The notes: generated from the letters alone by a model not told the origin. A DNA stretch of 64,000 nt from Candidatus Melainabacteria bacterium (GCA_022009935.1 CP091731.1:1798001-1862000), one strand, 5' to 3'; positions 20,900-33,104 are shown, numbered from the stretch's first letter. Numbers and translations are program-made.

Positions 20900-22924
20900 A
20901 TGGATTATTTAATTGAAGTTGGAACAGAAGAATTACCTTATAAGTTTATATTAAGTGCTAAAAAACAACTTGAAAGTGCTTTTCAAAAACTTTTTAAAGA
21001 AAATCAAATATCATTTGATAATATTTTATTCCATCTACACCAAGACGTTTGTGTGTTGTTGTTAAAAACATTGCTTTAAAACAAGAAGATATTGAAAAAA
21101 TAATTAAAGGACCTAAATCTTCTATATTTTATGATGAAAGCGGTAATCCGACAAATGCAGCTTTAGGGTTTATGAAAAAAAATAATATTACACTTGATGA
21201 TGTTTTTGTTGAAAATGACTATATTCAAGCAAAAGTCAATATAAAAGGACGTTTAACATCTGAACTTATAACCGAAAATATTGAAAAAATATTCCTTTCA
21301 TTAGAAGGTAATCATTTTATGAGGTGGGCTGATTTACCATATAAATTCCAAAGACCTGTTCGTTGGGTTGTTTCATTGCTTGATGACAAAGAATTGCCTG
21401 TTTCAATCGCCGGAGTAAAATCTTCTCAGTATTCTCGCGGACATCGTTTTAAATCAGAGTCTTGTTTTATACCTTCTATTGATGAATACGAGAATGTTTT
21501 GTATAAGAATAATGTTATTGTTGATGAAACCAAACGTAAACAAACTATTGTTGACGAAACAACAAAACTTGCAAAAACTATCGACGCACAGGTTGTTTTT
21601 GACGAAGAATTACTAGAGGAAGTTTGTGAGCTTTGCGAATGGGTTAAGCCTGTTTTGTGCTCTTTTGATGAAAAATATCTTTCAATCCCAGAAAAAGTTA
21701 TAGTCACAGTCATGGCATCTCATCAAAGGTATTTCCCGCTTTATAAAAATGGCAAATTATTGAATAAATTTATTACAATTGCAAATTATATCGGTGATGA
21801 TGTTTCAAACATTATTGAAGGAAATGTGCGTGTCATCAAAGCAAGGCTTGAAGATGCTATTTTCTTTTATGAAGATGATATTAAAACTAAACTTGAAGAT
21901 AAGCTTCAAGATTTAAAGGGCATGACTTTTCAAAAAATTGCGGAAATATGTTTGACAAAACTATGCGCTTAATTGAGCTTTCAAAATTTTTAACAGTAAA
22001 GCTAAAACTTGATGATAAAACAGATGATATCACAAGAACTGCCAAGCTTGCAAAATGTGACTTGGCTACAGAAACTTGTTTTTGAATTTACAGAACTTCA
22101 AGGATTTATTGGTCAAAGTTATGCCCAAATTTCTGGCGAAAAAGAAAATGTTTCTTTGGGTATTTGTGAGCACTATTTTCCACTTAACGCAAAAAGTGAA
22201 ACCCCAACACAAATTGAAGGACAAGTTGTTTCAATAGCGGATAAAATTGACAACATTGTTTCAATATTTGCTCAAGGTAAAAAACCTACAGGTTCTGCAG
22301 ACCCGCTTGGTGTTCGACGTCAGGTTTTGGGCATAATTAGAACTATTTTGGACAATAATTTAAATATTGATTTAGTTGCTTTAATTGACAAAACTATTGA
22401 TATATCACCTTGTCAAATAGCTGATAAAACTCAACTTAAAAAATCAAATTATTGAATTTATCGAACAAAGGCTTAAAATATATTTAAATGATAATTATCG
22501 TTATGATGTTCTTGATTGTGTTTTATCAAATGAAAATTCTTTAATAAACATTAATAATTCAATATTGAAACTTGATGTTGTTGAAAAACTTACAAAGGAC
22601 AATGATTTTAATATATTTTGTGAAAATGCAAACAGAATTATTCGTATTTTAAAAGATATTAAAAATGATAATGTTGACACAACTTTATTCACAAGTGAAT
22701 GTGAAGAAGAACTTTATAACAAATTAAACAGTTTTATTGAAACCCAAGATTATAATAAAACGTCTGCGTTTTTAAAAGAATTAACTCCGCATGTTGTCAA
22801 ATTTTTTGAAAATGTTCTTGTTATGGATAAAGATGAAAATATTAAAAATAATCGTATAGCTCTTTTGACAAAAGCTAAAAATATATATTCTATATTTGGT
22901 GATTTTAGTAAAATTGTGAATTAA
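20900..22924 (+). CDS. glyS: Glycyl-tRNA synthetase beta subunit
   Basis: The start MDYLIEVGTEELPYKFILSA at 20900 carries the conserved EELP motif of GlyS. Later family segments are FMRWADLPYKFQRPVRWVVS, VTVMASHQRYFPLY and GSADPLGVRRQVLGI. The length of about 675 residues is normal for the beta subunit, which binds tRNA-Gly in the alpha2beta2 enzyme; glyQ is not in the window. Frame breaks lie near 21030, 21945, 22040-22075 and 22440. AAAGGTG precedes the start. Confidence 0.92.
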
Positions 22925-22982
22925 AAACATTGGAGCTAAATTGTTGCATTTTCTTTTTTAATTATGCTAAAATTATGACACG

Positions 22983-23587
22983 ATGAAAAAAGAGAAAAAA
23001 ACGCATTAAAAAAAGAAAAGTTGCCCTTGTAAGTGTTTTGCTTATAGTTTTATAGCTTGCATTTGGGCATTTGTTGCTGCAAATATTATCACAAAAAGCA
23101 TAAAACATGATATTTCTTCAAATGATTTAGAAAAGCAAGTTGTCGCAATAGATAGTCTTTTACTTACAGAAACTAAAGAAGGGCAAAAGCTGTGGGAACT
23201 TTATGCTGATAAAGGTGAGTATGAAAGTGGCAGTAAAATTATTATTTTAACAAATATTATTGCTAATTTTTATCAAAACGGGACAGTCATAGCTTCCGGC
23301 AAATCAACTCGTGGAACTTATGACACTGAAACTAAAAAAGTGATTTTATATAATGATAGTTGTATTGTGTACAAAGATGGAACTTCTATACATGCCAATT
23401 TAATGGAATGGGAAGGCAAAGAAAAAGATGTGAAAGCAAAAGACAATGTTGTTATTATTAAACCAAATGAGTATATTATTAAATCCAAAAAGCAGTTTTA
23501 ACTAATAATATGACATTATTTAAAGTTATTGGCAATGTTGAAACAAGGGTTTACGGTAAGGGTAAAAGTGGGAATATTTTGAAATGA
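22983..23587 (+). CDS. LptC-like lipopolysaccharide export protein
   Basis: The locus starts with a basic N-terminus and one membrane helix, then a beta-rich domain: LLLTETKEGQKLWELYADKG, IASGKSTRGTYDTETKKVI and ANLMEWEGKEKDVKAKDN. This is the LptC/DUF1239 pattern of an inner-membrane anchored beta-jellyroll that takes LPS from the exporter and passes it to LptA. Breaks near 22995-23060 and 23497 hide the start and end. Its stop overlaps the next start (ATGA), which fits an lptC-lptA pair. Confidence 0.62.
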
Positions 23588-24541
23588 AAAAAATTGATTT
23601 ATCTGATTATTTTAACTTTTTAACAGTAAATGTTGCAATAGGGGGAATTTGGTTATTGATGCAAATAAGCAAGAACTGGATTTGCAAAATAATCAAATAA
23701 ACTTGGAAGGCAATGTTAAAGTTAAAATGGATGACATGACTCTAATTGGACCTCGTGCTGTTGGGAAAATCAATCCCAAAACAAACAAACTTGAAGAAGC
23801 TATATTCCCTGATAGTCCTTATGCCTATCAAAAAAACGGTAATAAAAAAAGTGAAATTAAAGCAAAGATAATAAAAGCATCACTTCTTAACAAAGTTGTT
23901 AAAGCTAGTGGCGACACTCAAAGCGTTACAATGGTAAACAATCAGCCTGTTTTAATTATTAATGCCGACACTCAAGAATATGACACACAAATAGAGCAAA
24001 TGAGAGCAAACGGTTCTGTTATTGTTCACTATCAGGATATGGTGGCATTTGGTGATAAAGCTATTGTTGATGTTAATAAAAAAGGTGATGTCAAAAAATG
24101 CAGCTAATTGGCAATGCAAAAATAAACCAAAAAATAATAAAGCTTATGCTGACAGGTTTGTATATACGGCTTCAAATGAAGAGATTATGTCAATTGGCAA
24201 CACATATTCAAAAATGATTATGGATAATGGTAAACAAATTGAAGTATGGGCACAATATCAACAGTACAATAAACCTGCAAATACAATCCTTGCAAGTAAC
24301 AAAGTAACTATATATTATGATAATTATAAGGCTTATGATCCTAAAGTTACAGTTTTTCCAAGTAAAGCTACAAACAAGTTCAATAAAATCGTGTTCATTG
24401 GGCGTGCAAAAAATTGTTGAAAAAAATCGTTCAATTGATGCTGATAAGATTATTATAACTATGGAGCCTAAAAACTTTACTGCTTTGGGAAATGTGAAAA
24501 CTATTATAACAAATATTGATGATTTAAAAGATGACAATTAA
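23584..24541 (+). CDS. LptA/OstA-like periplasmic protein
   Basis: About 310 residues with an N-terminal hydrophobic segment (FNFLTVNVAIGG) and repeated OstA-type strands: DLQNNQINLEGNVKVKMDD, QIEQMRANGSVIVHYQDM and KNFTALGNVKTIITN. OstA domains form the beta-jellyroll bridge carrying LPS through the periplasm. The order directly after an LptC-like gene supports this. It has breaks near 23655, 24100-24125 and 24405. It overlaps yraN by 11 bp. Confidence 0.65.
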
Positions 24542-24893
24542 TAATCGCAAAAAAGGTGCAGAAGGTGAAAAAATAGCTTGTGAGTACCTTTTAAATAAAG
24601 GTTATAATATTCTTGAAACTAATTATCACTATTCAAAATTTGCCGAAATAGATATTATTGCTTGTAAAGAGGATGTTTTAATTTTTGTTGAAGTCAAAGC
24701 TCGCACAACTTTGAAATACGGACATCCTTTGGAAGCAATAAGCAAAACGAAGTTGGAACGTTTGTACATGGCAATGACGGATTATTTGGACCGTTCTAAC
24801 AACAAAATTTTGAAGTTTCAACTTGATATTATTTCAATTGTTGGATTTGATAACCCTAAAATTGAACATTTAGAAAATGTGGGATTTGATTAA
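24531..24893 (+). CDS. yraN: UPF0102 / YraN family nuclease-fold protein
   Basis: An intact 120-residue protein. It shows KKGAEGEKIACEYLLNKGY, AEIDIIACKEDVLIFVEVKA and GHPLEAISKTKLERL, all hallmarks of UPF0102, whose E-D-x(n)-E-V-K core is a restriction-endonuclease-like fold. The biological role of the family is not settled. Its start overlaps the lptA-like stop, so it is the last gene of the lpt operon. Confidence 0.9.
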   Translation: MTINNRKKGAEGEKIACEYLLNKGYNILETNYHYSKFAEIDIIACKEDVLIFVEVKARTTLKYGHPLEAISKTKLERLYMAMTDYLDRSNNKILKFQLDIISIVGFDNPKIEHLENVGFD

Positions 24894-25027
24894 AAAAGCT
24901 ACAAAATATAAACCCTAAAAATACACTCAAAAAAATTTAAATCAACTTTTATTTTAGTGTAAAAATGAACTTTTATTTTAAAAAATTCGTTTATATTAGT
25001 GTAGTAATAAAAAATGGGGGTGAAAAT

Positions 25028-25537
25028 ATGATAAAAGGATATAAGAAAAAAATAACAAGTATTGCATTGTTAAGTTGTCTATTTTTGTCAAATTTAACTG
25101 CGTTTGCTGGGCCAAATTATGTGTATACAACAGTTCATCAACAAAATTGTGTATCATCATCTCCACATAGAAAAACATTTGTTACATATCCTTCTTCACA
25201 AAAGACTGTTTATATAGATGTTTCAAGGCATGTTCCACCAAGACATTATCCCCCACATAATGTAAGATATATTTATGCTCCACCTTCGCACCACCACCAT
25301 CAAATATATATGGTGCCTGATTATTTTTACTCACCACAATCCGGTACAAATATCTATTATGAGGAAACTCAAATCCTGCCACCAAATTATTCAAATCAAA
25401 CTATTACAACACATATATATGAAGATAATCGAGAAAAAGCAGATAAAGTTATAGACAGAACAGGAAAAATTGTTGGCATTGCAGGACTTGCAGCAATAGT
25501 TGGACTAGGGACAGCTGCATTAATAAAAGCATTTTAA
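25028..25537 (+). CDS. Secreted Pro/His/Tyr-rich protein with C-terminal helix
   Basis: GGGGGTG sits eight bases before the ATG at 25028. A signal peptide (KKKITSIALLSCLFLSNLTAFAG) is cleaved probably after AFA. The mature part is low-complexity, with PPRHYPPHNVRYIYAPP, a run of four histidines and many Tyr. The C-terminus is a glycine/alanine-rich helix (VGIAGLAAIVGLGTAALIKAF) that could insert in a membrane. I know no family. The His cluster could bind metal, which is only a guess. Direct repeats of 'aacttttatttta' lie upstream. Confidence 0.6.
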   Translation: MIKGYKKKITSIALLSCLFLSNLTAFAGPNYVYTTVHQQNCVSSSPHRKTFVTYPSSQKTVYIDVSRHVPPRHYPPHNVRYIYAPPSHHHHQIYMVPDYFYSPQSGTNIYYEETQILPPNYSNQTITTHIYEDNREKADKVIDRTGKIVGIAGLAAIVGLGTAALIKAF

Positions 25538-25540
25538 ATT

Positions 25541-26275
25541 TTAACCGATATAAAATAACAAATTAACAATAAAATCAGCAACAAGCAGATAAATTGTGCA
25601 TTTTATGGCAGATTTAGTTGTAGACACCCCAACATCAGCTGCACCGCCACTTGTTAAATAGCCTTGGGTCGCACATACACAAGCAATTACAATACCAAAG
25701 ATGACACCTTTAAAGAGACTTATATAAATGTCTTTTGGTTGTATTAAAAGCCATACAGAATTTAAATATCGGTAAGGGTGAAGGTCTATTGTAAAATAAG
25801 CAATAATTAAACCGCCAATAATACCAATAAGTTCTGCTAAAATAACAACCATCGGAACTGTTATTGCTGCAGCTAAAATACGTGGTGCAAAGTAATAGCC
25901 AACGGGGTCAACTTTCAAGGTTTTTATAGCATCAATCTGGTCTGTAACCTGCATATTTGCAACTTGAGCACAAACAGCAGTTCCGGCTCTTGCTCCAATA
26001 GCCAATGCAGCAAACCCTGGAGCTATTTCGCGTATCATTGCAACGGCTATAAACCCACCAACGTATGCTTCCGCTCCCGACATTAAAAATTGTTTTGATA
26101 TTTGAAGTGCAATAACAGTTGATGCAATAAAAACAATCGTTAAAGCTATAGACATAGAATCATAACTTATTAAAGCCGCTTGTTCAATAGCTGCACCAAA
26201 TGTTAAATTACCATTTTTTATATATTTAAAACTTGTGAAAAGATTTTGAATGCACTTTCCCAAAAAATTAATCAT
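25541..26275 (-). CDS. mlaE: MlaE-family ABC transporter permease
   Basis: An intact protein of about 244 residues with five to six membrane helices. The diagnostic MlaE loop reads MIREIAPGFAALAIGARAGTA, and IDAIKTLKVDPVGYYFAPRI is the coupling helix region. YrbE/MlaE permeases move phospholipids between inner and outer membranes, or lipids in plastid Tgd1. The ATPase and substrate-binding partners are not adjacent. Start MINFLGKCIQNLF at 26275 overlaps the ilvE stop. Confidence 0.87.
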   Translation of the reverse strand: MINFLGKCIQNLFTSFKYIKNGNLTFGAAIEQAALISYDSMSIALTIVFIASTVIALQISKQFLMSGAEAYVGGFIAVAMIREIAPGFAALAIGARAGTAVCAQVANMQVTDQIDAIKTLKVDPVGYYFAPRILAAAITVPMVVILAELIGIIGGLIIAYFTIDLHPYRYLNSVWLLIQPKDIYISLFKGVIFGIVIACVCATQGYLTSGGAADVGVSTTKSAIKCTIYLLVADFIVNLLFYIG

Positions 26276-27193
26276 AAACAGGGGTACACCATTTTTTGTA
26301 TTTTTCGTTGTTTCCTTTGACAACCTCAAAATAAGCATTTTGAAGTTTTTTGGTAATAGCACCTACTTTGCCATCTCCCAAATCTCGATTATCAATTGAC
26401 ACAATAGGGCTTATTTGGGCACCTGTTCCGCAATAGAAAGCTTCATCTGAGATATATAATTCTGTTCTATCCACTTCTCTTTCAACGACTTCAATGCCTA
26501 AATCACAAGCCAGTTGCTTAACAGTATTGCGTGTAACTCCAACCAAAATATTGTCTGTAGTTTTTGGTGTAACAAGTTTTCCTTTTTGAACAAGGAATAA
26601 ATTCATAGCTGAGCCTTCAGTCACATGTCCGTCAGGTCCTAAAACAATTGCTTCATCAAAACCTGCAAGTCTGGCATCTGTAATGATTAAGGCAGTATTA
26701 GCATAACATCCGCTAATTTTAGCACGAGGCGGAATAGCGTTGTCATCAGAACGTTTCCAACTTGATACGCAAACTTTTAAACCGTTATCAATATCAACAT
26801 AATTTCCTAATTCCATAGTAAACATCATCGTTGAGTCTTCAATACCCTCTAAATGTGCATTCTATTTTTTTTTGCTGATGATTTATAAATTGTTGGGCGA
26901 ATATAAGCATCTGTTTTATGTTGATTTTTCTTTAACAATTCAACTGTAAAGTTACATAATTCTTCAATGCTATAAGGTGTTTGCATGTGCATTATTTTAG
27001 CACTATTTAAAATACGTTCATAATGTTCTTTCATTCGAAACACATACAATTGATTATCTTTTTCATTCCAATAAGCACGTATTCCTTCAAAAACAGAGGT
27101 ACCATAAAGAAAAGCATGAGTTTTGACTGAGAGTTTTGCATCGTCAATTAGTTTAAATTCACCATTTAAAAATACGTATTCCATACGTTCCAT
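26268..27193 (-). CDS. ilvE: Branched-chain amino acid aminotransferase
   Basis: About 305 residues in the class IV PLP fold. YVFLNGEFKLIDDAKLSVKTH, LYGTSVFEGIRAY, ISGCYANTALIITDA and GPDGHVTEGSAMNLFLV (with the conserved E) match IlvE. It transfers amino groups to branched 2-oxo acids with glutamate. One break near 26860 falls in a poly-A/T run. The ATG at 27193 is placed well after GGAGGG; an upstream in-frame TTG overlaps that ribosome-binding site and is rejected. Confidence 0.9.
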
Positions 27194-27251
27194 AATATGT
27201 CCCTCCAATTCTTTGTTAAATGAAATTTATTTTTTAAAATTAAATTAATAA

Positions 27252-27494
27252 TTACCCAACAAGACGACTTTCATCGACTTCTGATGCTTTTACCATAATA
27301 GCATGTTCAACAGGATTTTCTTTTTTAATTGAATTGTCAAAATTATAATCTTCAAATCCAAATTCATCTTTTGGACGTTTCAATTGGTACTCATCAACCA
27401 ATCTTTTAGCTAGTTCAGCAATTTCATATACTAAACGATATCTGTTATCTGTTTGTTCATTTAAATCCCATGTTACTTTTATTATTTGGTTCAT
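27252..27494 (-). CDS. rpoZ: Putative RNA polymerase omega subunit
   Basis: The intact 80-residue protein contains NRYRLVYEIAELAKRLVDE and NPVEHAIMVKASEV, which match the two helices of omega that clamp the beta-prime C-terminus. The acidic middle DEFGFEDYNFDNSIKK is longer than usual. The assignment rests on this weak but consistent pattern. Confidence 0.65.
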   Translation of the reverse strand: MNQIIKVTWDLNEQTDNRYRLVYEIAELAKRLVDEYQLKRPKDEFGFEDYNFDNSIKKENPVEHAIMVKASEVDESRLVG

Positions 27495-27576
27495 TTTGTT
27501 TATAATTCTCCTGACTTTAAAATTTATAAAACAATTGTACTATTAATTTTATTAATTTTCAAGTTTTTCTGTAATT

Positions 27577-28134
27577 CTAGCGACTAATGAAAAATAACGT
27601 CTTCAAACACCCAAAAATAGCACTTAATATTATCAAAAAAATAGGTCCTTTTTTTCAGAATTAGTGCAAGAAGCAAAAAGACAAAGAATACACAAAAATT
27701 TTCTAAATTAACTGAGTTGGTTGATGTCTTGTTAAAGATTGAATTGCAGAATAAATCTATTAATACACAAGCTAAAAGAGCACAGCCTGCCGGTTTTAGT
27801 GAATATAAAAGAGTTTTTAAATAAAAATTATCACAATATTTGTTTAAAAGTTTCGAAAGAATAATGACGTTTATTAAAGATGGCAAAACAATTGCACTTG
27901 TTGCAATAAGTGAGCCAAAAATGCCGGCGGTCTTAAACCCTGCAAAAGTTGCCATATTAAGTCCTATTGGTCTGGGGGTAACTGATGACACACCTAGCAT
28001 CATCATCAATTCATTTGAGGTAAACCAGTCATATTTTTTTGTTAAGTAAAACAAGAAAGGCAAAGTTGCAAGCCCACCTCCAACTGAAAATAAACCTATT
28101 TTAAAAATTCATAAAATAATAAAATAATTTTCAT
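27577..28134 (-). CDS. Chromate transporter, second half-protein
   Basis: About 185 residues, with the start at 28134 overlapping the stop of the preceding half (ATGA). It has SVGGGLATLPFLFY, GVSSVTPRPIGLNMATFAG and several membrane helices. After repair near 27650 the end reads GPIFLIILSAIFGC, a typical ChrA half. Paired short ChrA proteins work together as one CHR transporter; the natural substrate is often not chromate. Confidence 0.78.
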
Positions 28135-28712
28135 TGTGAGTTGACAACTCCTTTAAGTTTTTTTATTAAAGATATAATAAAACCTAGAATTATACCGGCA
28201 AAGATTACTAAAAATGGTGAAATTTTCAAGCCAAGTATTAAATATAGGCACACAAGAAATAAAAAACAATGTGGTTTTATCAACTATGCATTTTGGAAAC
28301 ATATCTTTTAATGTTACCAAAATTAAAACAATAACACTTAAATTAACATAATCAAAAATATTATTTACAACTTTATTATGAAAAATGACTGATAAAATAT
28401 TGGCAACAGAGATAATGATTACAAAGGCACTTATTGTAACCCCAACGATTGCAGCTATTGCGCCTGCAACCCCACGCAATTTGTACCCGACAAACAAAGC
28501 AGTGTTTGCAACTATTATCCCGGGAAGACACTGAGAAATACAAAATTTATCTAAAATTTCGTCATAACTCATCCACTTTTTTCTTTTCGACTATTTCACT
28601 GTTTAAAAGTGGTAAAATAACATAACCACCACCCACAAGCACGATGCCTATTTTTAAAAATGCGTAAAAAAATATCAAAAAGTTTTATTTTATTATCTTT
28701 ATTGCTTGGCAT
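28131..28712 (-). CDS. Chromate transporter, first half-protein
   Basis: About 190 residues. KIGIVLVGGGYVILPLL, MSYDEILDKFCISQCLPGI and NTALFVGYKLRGVAGAIAA are the CHR-domain signature. After repair the ending reads IILGFIISLIKKLKGVVNSQ and its TGA overlaps the next start. Breaks lie near 28590, 28675 and 28225. Probably both halves form one ion transporter. Confidence 0.78.
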
Positions 28713-28763
28713 TTAAGACACCATTACATATTAAGTTTCAATTGACCGCTGCTTGTTTTCTGG

Positions 28764-31295
28764 CTAAGTATTTTTTTGCTTGTTTGCAAATTGCTTGAGT
28801 AACTTTTTTTGCATATTAGTCATAACGCTGTTTGCAAATTTGATGACCTCATCAGGCAGACCTGCCATTTTTGCAACGTGAATGCCATAGCTTTTTGAAG
28901 CCTGACCTTCCACTACTTTTCTTAAAAACTCAACTTCACCATCATTTTCAGCAACCAAAACTTTAAAGTTTTTAATTTCAGGATATAAGTTTGCAAGCAC
29001 ATTTAGTTCGTGATAGTGAGTTGTGAAAATGGTTCTGGCTTTAATGTTTTGAGAAATATACCAAGCAACTGCATAAGCAATCGCCACGCCATCGTAAGTA
29101 GAGGTTCCTCTTCCTATTTCATCAATTAAAATCATACTTTTTTGAGTTGCAGCATTTAATATATAAGCAGTTTCAGTCATTTCAAGCATAAAGGTGGATT
29201 GTCCTACAGACAAATCGTCACTTGCCCCGACACGAGTGAAAATCTTGTCAAAAATGCCGACTTTGGCGTATTTTGCACTTACATATCCACCCATTTGTGC
29301 CATTATCGCAATAAGAGCGTTTTGACGCATATAAGTAGATTTACCTGACATGTTTGGTCCGGTAAGCACCATAAAACGAGTGTTTTCTCCATATTTATAA
29401 AGATTAAAGTCGTTTGAAATATATTCTCCCATTGGTATCATTTTTTCAATGACAGGATGACGCCCTTCAACAACTTCAAATTCATAACCGTTTATAATTT
29501 CAGGTTTGGAATAATTATTTTCAATGGCAACATTTGCAAGAGAAACAATAACATCAATAACAGATATTTTTTGAGCAAGGTCAAGAATTTTTGATATAAA
29601 CTCTTTTGAATATTCTTTCAGATTATTAAATATTTCAATTTCTAAATCAATAGCCCTGACAGATGCTTGAACAACTGCTGTTTCATGTTCTCGCAATTCT
29701 TGAGTTATAAATCTTTCGGCGCCTTTTAATGTTTGTCTTCTTATAAAATACGGAGGAATATTATTCAAGAAAGAAGTTGTAACTTCAATAAAATAACCTG
29801 CATTTCTGTTATAATCAACTTTAAGCTTTATTCCAAGCTCATTTTTGAGTTTTTCCTCATAATTTTTAATAAATTCATCTGAATTGTTGAGTTTGTCACG
29901 AAAGAAATCAAGCTCTGCATTGACATTTGGTTTTATGACATTACCATCTTTTAAAACGCTTGGCGGGTCATCGTTTATTGTTCTTTCAAGAATATGAGCA
30001 AAATCAATCAAATCTTCATAACCGTCAAAACTGTTTAAAAGAGGAGATTTTAAATCTTTTAAAACATCTTGATAGTCTTCAATTAACATTAAAGAATTTT
30101 TTAATCCGACAAAATGTCGAGGATTGACAGTGTTGTTTGCAAGTCTCATCCCCATGCGTTCGATATCGTTTGTGTTTGACAACAACTTTGCAAGTTTTGT
30201 GCGTGCTTTTGAATTTGAAATTATCTCGCTGACGGCATTTTGGCGAGTTTTTATGTTTTCAACATCAATAAGCGGCTGAGATATCCATTTTTTAAAAAAG
30301 TCTTCCGCCCATGTTTGTTGAAGTTTTGTCAATTGCCCAAAGAAGACTTCCCTGACGTTTCTTCTCCCGCATTGTTTCCAATATTTCCAAATTACGTCGA
30401 GTGTTTGCATCTATTATGACGTAATCTTCAAGATTGTATGGAACAATTGTCGAAAAAGTCGGCAAATTGTGCATTTGCATTTTCAAAATGTAATAAATAA
30501 TGGCTGAAGATGCAATGAACCTGAGTTTGCAGTTTTCTATATCAAATGTATTTATATTTTTAATTTTAAACAATAATTCTAAATTATCTTCAATATTTTT
30601 AATATTGTAAGCTTCAATAGGGACACTTGTGATGTTGTAAAATTGGGTTATACAATTTGGAAGATTGATTTTTTCTTCAGGCACGACTTGAAACGGTTTC
30701 AGTTTTTGAGGTATTCCAAGTGCAAGTATTTCAGAAGGTGAAATGCGAGACAATTCTGCCGTAAGTTGGTTCAGGTTAGTTTGTGTGCATTTAAACTCTC
30801 CTGTTGAAATATCTGTATATGCAAATCCAAACAAGCCTGTTTTTTCGTCTTCCCAAATTGAGGCAAGATAGTTGTTGGAATTTGAAACAAGCAAATTGTC
30901 ATCAGTTAGTGTCCCTGCTGTTATTGTTTTGACAATATCTCGTTTTATTATCCCTTTTGCCTCTTCAGGTTTTTCAAGTTGTTCGCATATTGCAACTTTT
31001 CTGCCTTTTTTCTAAAAAGTTTTGCAACGTACACTTCAACGCTTTTAACGGGAATACCTGCAAGCGGTACTTTTCCAATTTTTCCTGCATCACGTGATGT
31101 TAAAACAATATCTAAATCTCGAGAAATTGTTATTGCATCTTCAAAAAATGTTTCATAAAAATCACCCATGCGATATAAAAGAATTGTGTCAGGCTTCGCT
31201 TTACGTCTGATATTTATATACTGCTTCATACCGGGGGACAGATTTTCAATATCAACTTCGTATGAATTAAGATTGTTGATTTTGTTTTTTTCCAT
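28764..31295 (-). CDS. mutS: DNA mismatch repair protein MutS
   Basis: About 845 residues. The N-terminal mismatch-recognition domain carries YRMGDFYETFFEDA (the F-x-E type region around DFYE). The ATPase domain shows Walker A GPNMSGKSTYMRQ, the ASDDLSVGQSTFMLEM loop, Walker B MILIDEIGRGTSTYDG and the ABC-type H in TTHYHEL. The C-terminus has SYGIHVAKMAGLPDEV. It recognises mispairs with MutL, which is not here. The start MEKNKINNLNSYEV at 31295 is preferred to an upstream ATG. Breaks are near 31010, 30920 and 30310. Confidence 0.93.
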
Positions 31296-31361
31296 GATTA
31301 TAATATTATCATAAATATTATTCTTTTTAAAATACATAGAAAATAAAAAGAAGGTGCAAAA

Positions 31362-31947
31362 ATGCGTTTGATTTTTAAATTAGTAATATTGGGTTTAATT
31401 ATTTTTGGTTTAAATTATTTTGGAGCTTTTAAATATTTTGCTACAAAAAATGTTGACAACACTAAAAGGATTGAGCGTGCTCAAAGTATTGTTGATTTGT
31501 CAAAAATGAATAATGAATACAAAATAAATTATGTTTTCAAGTTTTTGCAATATAATTTGATTAGCATTTCACATGTTGGTGCAAATCAAAAATTTTATAT
31601 CGTAAAATGTCCCAAAAATAGATTATTTAAAGAAGAAGATTTTAAAAACGGAATTTTAGAAAGAAAGTTAAAAAGAATTTAATAAAAATACTGAAACTTG
31701 TTTTATTCATCTTGAAAATTTTAAGTTTACACAAAAAAACATTATTAATACAACTAGTTTTAAAATACCGTATGCAGCGTTTCAAACCGAAGTTGTGAAT
31801 GTGCCGATGTATGGCAGAATAAAAGGTATTATTGGGGCTTCTAACAGTTTAAAAGATGCAAATCTTGTGTTTATTGCTTATAATGATAGTCAAAAGTATT
31901 CAAATATTTTGACAAATGAGTTTTTAAATCAATCGGCACTAAAATAG
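31362..31947 (+). CDS. Membrane-anchored hypothetical protein
   Basis: The N-terminus MRLIFKLVILGLIIFGLNYFG is an uncleaved membrane helix. The rest (about 195 residues after joining a slip near 31672) is soluble, with YIVKCPKNRLFKEEDF and FKIPYAAFQTEVVNVPMYG. The second part has no start of its own and continues the first in frame. I do not recognise the family. It is divergent from mutS and precedes ribD by 24 bp. Confidence 0.5.
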
Positions 31948-31971
31948 CAAAATAATAATAAAAACAAAAAA

Positions 31972-33093
31972 ATGAAAAAATATAATAACATAATGAGAAA
32001 GTGTATCCGTCTTGCATTAAAAGGGATTGGTAAGACTTTACCCAATCCTATGGTTGGGGCATACGTTTTGGATGAACATAATAATATTGTGGGATATGGT
32101 TATCACAAACATTGTGGAGGCAACCATGTTGAAGTTGAAGCCATTAATATGGCAGGTGAAAAGCTAAGAATGGAACTATAATTGTTAATTTGGAACCTTG
32201 TTCGCATTATGGAAAGACACCGCCTTGTGCTGATTTGATTATTAAAACAGGAATAAAAAAGGTTGTCATAGGTATGCTTGACCCAAATCCGATTGTTGCC
32301 GGAAATGGTGTTAAAAAATTGGAAAACGCCGGAATTGAGGTTATAAAAATGTATTAAAGGAAAAATGTGAATTGTTAAATGCAACATTTATCAAAAAATA
32401 TGAAAGAACAAAAAGTTTTTGTGGCAATAAAAACAGCGACTACGCTTGATGGAAAAAATTGCAACTACAAACAATTCCTCAAAATGGATTACTAGCCCAA
32501 AAGCAAGAAAGTTTGTTCAAAAAATTAGAAACAGCTATGATGCTATTTTAACAAGTGCAAATACTATAATAAACGATAATCCTTATTTAAACTGTCGAGT
32601 GAAAGATTATAAAAGTCCGGTTCGTGTTGTGCTTGACTCAAACTTGAGAACAACAAAAGAATATAATGTTTATACTGATGACGGCATTCAAGTTTATCTT
32701 TTTACATTGAAAGAAGATTTTCAAAATCTTGGTTTCAATAAAAATGTAACTATCGTTAAAGCGCCTTGTGATGAAACGCAAAAACACATAGATTTGAAGT
32801 TTGTGCTTGATTTTTTGTACAAAGAAGGCATTCGAAATGTTCTTGTTGAAGCTGGTGGAATTTTAAACGGTGCGTTTATTAAAGAAAACTTGTGTGATAA
32901 GCTTTATCATTTTATAGCTCCCAAAGTTATATCAGATAATAATGCAAAAAGCTGGGCTCAAGGTTGCGATGTTTTTGATATCAATCAAGCCAAAAGATTA
33001 AGCATAAAAGAAACAAAATTCATTGACCCTGATTTGCTTGTTATTGCATTTTTGAAAAATAAGCTAAAATTAACCTTAAATGAACTAATTTAA
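31972..33093 (+). CDS. ribD: Bifunctional riboflavin biosynthesis protein RibD
   Basis: The N-terminal deaminase has GKTLPNPMVGAYVL, HVEVEAINMAG (H-x-E) and NLEPCSHYGKTPPCADLI, the zinc cytidine-deaminase-like site. The C-terminal reductase has AIKTATTLDGKIATT, ILTSANTIINDNPYL and NVLVEAGGILNGAFI. The length of about 370 residues is normal. It carries out the deamination and side-chain reduction in riboflavin synthesis. No other rib genes are next to it. Breaks near 32172, 32350 and 32450. Confidence 0.9.
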
Positions 33094-33104
33094 GGAGTAT
33101 TTAA

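Noticed and set aside
27577..28712. One chromate transporter gene split by an error
   Set aside because: The two halves each have their own start and overlap as ATGA, which fits the known family of paired short CHR proteins.
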